64,000 nucleotides of DNA from Pseudomonas cerasi. GTDB taxonomy: Bacteria > Pseudomonadota > Gammaproteobacteria > Pseudomonadales > Pseudomonadaceae. Below are positions 61,407-64,000 of this stretch, piece after piece. The position numbers were made by a program, and so were the translations under genes. The stretch spans positions 2,513,001 through 2,577,000 of the forward strand of contig NZ_LT222319.1 in assembly GCF_900074915.1 (NCBI RefSeq). Reading direction: 5' to 3'. The notes under the pieces were generated by a model, which worked only from the letters and a program-made list of their open reading frames with translations, ran no database searches and was not told where the DNA came from. How positions within the stretch are numbered: position 1 is the stretch's first letter; each line of letters starts with the position of its first letter.

Positions 61407-63005
61407 CTAGTAGTTGCTGGAAATACTCACGTTTTTCTTCAACAGATCGCGATAGAGATCTGCGTAGGGCTCTACCGCCTGATGCCAGTTGAAGGGAGCC
61501 GCCATTGCACGGCAGCGCATGGCGTTGAGCAGTTCGGGATGAGCAAAGACCTGAAAAGTACGATCCAGGGCCTTGGTGTAGCTTTCGACTGTCGATTCGT
61601 TGAAGAGGAAACCAGTGACACCGTCTTCAATCGTATCGGCCAGGCCACCGGTATTGCGTGCGACAGGCAGAGAGCCGAAGCGTTGCGCGTACATCTGGCT
61701 CAGCCCGCAAGGCTCATAGCGGGACGGCATCAGCAGGAAATCGCTGCCGGCGAACATGCGCCGCGCGTCGGTTTCGTTGAAGCCTATGCGCACGCCTATA
61801 CGCCCAGGGAAGCGTGCCGCCAGTTCACGCATGGCCTCTTCTTCCTCGGGTTCACCGCGGCCGATGATTGCGATCTGCCCGCCATTGTTGACGATGTGTT
61901 CGGCGACGCCGATCGTCAGGTCCAGACCTTTCTGATACACAAGGCGTGACACCACTGCGTACAGCGGCCCGGTCGAGGCGTCCAGTTCGAACAGCTCACG
62001 AACGTAGTCAGCGTTGATTTCCTTGCGCATCCATTCGTTGGGCGCAAAGTGGCAGATCAGGTGTTCGTCGGTGGCCGCATCCCAACTTTCGTCGATACCG
62101 TTGGGGATACCGCTGAGCTGACCCTTGTTGGCCTTGCTTTGCAGGAAGCCTTCCAGGCCGCAACCAAACTCCGGAGTAGTGATTTCCCGAGCGTAGGTGG
62201 CGCTAACAGTCGTGATGTGGCTGGCAAAGGCCATTCCAGCCTTGATGAAAGACAGCTGGCCGTAAAATTCCATGCCTTCAGGGGTAATGGCGGAGTCCGG
62301 AATGCCCAGCTCACGGCTCGACGTCGTACTCACGGTCCCTTGATAGGCGAGGTTGTGAATAGTGAAGATGCTTGGCGTGGACTGCCCGCGCCAGCGCATG
62401 TAAGCAGGCGCCAGACCGGCTGGCCAGTCGTGGGCATGAACCAGCTCGGGGCACCACTGGCTCTTGACTTCGCCAGCGGCGAACTCGGCGGCTGCCAGGC
62501 CCAGACGGGCGAAGCGAATATGGTTGTCGGACCAGTCACGGCCGGTGCTGTCGGCATAAGGGGTGCCTTCGCGCTCGTAAAGCTCCGGGCAGATCAGCAC
62601 GTAGATCACCAGGCCATCTTTCATGTCCATACGACCCACCTTGCAAGGCGGCAGCGCTGCATGCCCGCCCAGCTGGCTGATGATATGGATCGGATTACCG
62701 CTGTTGATGACCTGCGGATAACCTGGAATCAGCACTCGCACGTCGTGCAGGTGGCGCATGGCTCGCGGCAGTGCGGCAGACACATCGCCCAGGCCACCGG
62801 TTTTCACCAGATCGGCCAGCTCGGAGGTCACGAACAACACTTTGCGTCTGTTGACTTGAGACATGGTCGGCTGAGGCTGAACAGTCGACGTTGGCATTTG
62901 CAGCACAGGAACGCTCTTGGTAGAGAACACCGGCAGATGAGTCAGCTCGCCGACAGGCTGGTTAAAACTCTCTCCCTTCTGGGTTTTCACAGCGGCGCTA
63001 ATCAT
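61407..63005 (-). CDS. glgA: Glycogen synthase GlgA
   Basis: GT5 glycosyltransferase of 532 residues that extends alpha-1,4-glucan from ADP-glucose. The ADP-glucose loop VKTGGLGD (about 67-74) and the C-terminal PSRYEPCGLSQMY and GGLADTI motifs are present. An N-terminal extension of about 47 residues before the canonical RRKVLFVTSE is unusual and Gln/Pro-rich. ATG 63005 follows AAGGGG; an ATG at 62864 would give the usual E. coli-like length and is an alternative. First gene of the ten-gene leftward run. Confidence 0.93.
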   Translation of the reverse strand: MISAAVKTQKGESFNQPVGELTHLPVFSTKSVPVLQMPTSTVQPQPTMSQVNRRKVLFVTSELADLVKTGGLGDVSAALPRAMRHLHDVRVLIPGYPQVINSGNPIHIISQLGGHAALPPCKVGRMDMKDGLVIYVLICPELYEREGTPYADSTGRDWSDNHIRFARLGLAAAEFAAGEVKSQWCPELVHAHDWPAGLAPAYMRWRGQSTPSIFTIHNLAYQGTVSTTSSRELGIPDSAITPEGMEFYGQLSFIKAGMAFASHITTVSATYAREITTPEFGCGLEGFLQSKANKGQLSGIPNGIDESWDAATDEHLICHFAPNEWMRKEINADYVRELFELDASTGPLYAVVSRLVYQKGLDLTIGVAEHIVNNGGQIAIIGRGEPEEEEAMRELAARFPGRIGVRIGFNETDARRMFAGSDFLLMPSRYEPCGLSQMYAQRFGSLPVARNTGGLADTIEDGVTGFLFNESTVESYTKALDRTFQVFAHPELLNAMRCRAMAAPFNWHQAVEPYADLYRDLLKKNVSISSNY

Positions 63006-63621
63006 CAATTTTCCCCTTAAAACAGTCTTGGTGCATCACTTGATTTTTATTGGCCATTTCCTATGGCCGGGTACACATACGTGCACTACGCAAGATCGAT
63101 ACCCGTTTGGACCATGCATAGTGACAAAGCGCTGTGATGTCGCCATTACCGGATGTCAGCCAATAGCATAGATGCTCTAATCAGCTGACCCGGCCGTTTT
63201 GGAGAAGTTTCGACTTTTTTATTTGCGAATGTCTGGAACAGGCTTCGACGCCGCACGTGATGGCACGCTGCAGGTAGCAGCCGGGCGGTCGCTGCGCTTT
63301 TTTACCGCTGTTTTCGGCGTCCGTAGGGCTCATTACCGGTCGTCGGATCGTTGGACAATCCCGTCCAGGCGTTTGGTTTTCATCACTAAATCCCGATGCT
63401 GTCAGGCCGTAATGAGCAGCAACGGTGCGTAGCGCCTTTTCCGGGTGCGTGTGGCGGTCAATCTGCGGGCACGACGAGAAAATCCTTACATCTGCGCCGG
63501 AACATTTTGAAGCAGGGCAGGATAGAATCGGGCCGCAAGCCCCGGCCTTGACGTTGGCCTGAGGCATTTACCCTATGACTGATTTCACTGAATCACTCTG
63601 ATTGAATTGACGAGGATGGAA
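63006..63621. other. Promoter region of the glg/tre operon
   Basis: About 615 bases between glgA (minus) and a GNAT gene (plus). A 128-codon minus-strand frame (63181-63567) looks non-coding (cysteine- and basic-rich, no clear ribosome binding site). A small inverted repeat GGCCA / TGGCC (about 63054-63070) lies upstream of glgA. No known regulator site recognised. Confidence 0.45.
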
Positions 63622-64000
63622 ATGGAAGCCCCCGAGGTACTGGTACTGCAAGCGAGTTACACCAATCCTGTGCACGCGGATGCAATCGGGTTCGTTTTGA
63701 ATGAGTATTCAATGGATGCCTTGGGGACGGGGCGGCCTCTGTCGAACGACACCCGTCAGCAATTGGCAATCGAACTCGCGAAGCGTCCGTATGCGTTCAG
63801 TGTGCTGGCGTTTATCTCGGGAGAGCCGGTGGGGCTGGTCAATTGCTTCGAGGGGTTTTCAACCTTTGCCTGTCGTCCGTTGGTCAATATTCATGACGTC
63901 GCGGTGATCTCGCAATATCGAGGCCTCGGTATCAGCCAGAAAATGCTGCTCAAGGTCGAGGAGATTGCACGCCAGCGTGGCTGCTGCAAGCTGACGCTGG
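63622..64000 (+). CDS. GNAT family N-acetyltransferase (partial)
   Basis: Frame open to the window edge: 126 codons, C-terminus missing. ATG 63622 with GAGGA 6 bases upstream gives MEAPEVLVLQASYTNPVHADAI. The acetyl-CoA motif A is VISQYRGLGISQKML (Q.RGLGI), preceded by strand VNIHDVAV, so it is a GNAT acetyltransferase. Substrate unknown. Confidence 0.85.
   Translation, partial: MEAPEVLVLQASYTNPVHADAIGFVLNEYSMDALGTGRPLSNDTRQQLAIELAKRPYAFSVLAFISGEPVGLVNCFEGFSTFACRPLVNIHDVAVISQYRGLGISQKMLLKVEEIARQRGCCKLTL

Noticed and set aside
63181-63567. 128-codon minus-strand frame before glgA
   Set aside because: Cys- and Arg-rich without motif or ribosome binding site; looks like chance in an intergenic region.
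1-64000. CRISPR arrays, tRNA or rRNA genes, prophage or integrase genes
   Set aside because: None seen: no regularly spaced repeats, no cloverleaf-like segments and no recombinase frames.

Overview
The window looks like chromosomal DNA of a fluorescent Pseudomonas, most probably of the P. syringae complex. The evidence is the PrrF iron-responsive sRNA, the glgA-treZ-malQ-treY-glgX block, the CobN-type B12 cluster, the pqi operon, an orphan VgrG-like gene and generally high-GC coding sequence. The species assignment is inference; no rRNA or tRNA gene is present to confirm it. Coding density is high and many neighbours overlap by an ATGA stop/start.

Layout. 1-678: AT-rich, nothing recognised. 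0.7-5 kb: XRE regulator, then a pqiA-pqiA-pqiB-pqiC envelope-lipid transport operon (minus strand). 5.2-6.6 kb: protealysin-like M4 protease with its emfourin-type inhibitor. 6.9-10.2 kb: lipoprotein, DUF883 protein, small hypothetical, MATE pump and TetR regulator. 10.2-15.6 kb: secreted glycosidases (GH3 with PA14; GH128-like) with small secreted proteins. 15.8-19.4 kb: thiolase, enoyl-CoA hydratase and a VgrG-like gene. 19.8-25.6 kb: YebC, a frameshifted LRR-kinase, TetR/MFS pair, M14 carboxypeptidase, and a sigma-region-4/FecR-like fusion with a Fur box. 25.8 kb: PrrF sRNA with Fur-box promoter. 26-30 kb: Lrp regulator divergent from a giant indolepyruvate ferredoxin oxidoreductase.

30.3-39.7 kb is a cobalamin/cobalt region. 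Two cobalamin riboswitches lie back to back: one leads leftward into cbtB-cbtA-cobE-cobM, the other rightward into cobW-cobN-chlD. The chlD gene carries a textbook -1 frameshift site (A_AAA_AAG, 5-nt spacer, 13-bp stem) exactly at the stop codon of its first frame. One gene can therefore yield both a short ChlI/CobS-like ATPase and a long ATPase-VWA (ChlD/CobT-like) subunit for CobN.

39.8-48.9 kb: a sigma54-activator-like regulator with a degenerate GAFTGA loop, a PnuC plus ribosylnicotinamide-kinase pair, UppP, DUF1294, MmcQ/YjbR, PcaD, LysR, AzoR, a CTAG-flanked MITE-like remnant and a secreted hydrolase. 48.9-63 kb: a ten-gene leftward run, glgA-treZ-malQ-treY-DUF2934-glgX followed by four tightly coupled genes (acyl-CoA-dehydrogenase-like, PIG-L deacetylase, methyltransferase, GT2 glycosyltransferase). 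The first part makes and remodels alpha-glucan and converts it to trehalose; the last four form an uncharacterised cassette. The window ends in a GNAT acetyltransferase cut by the edge.
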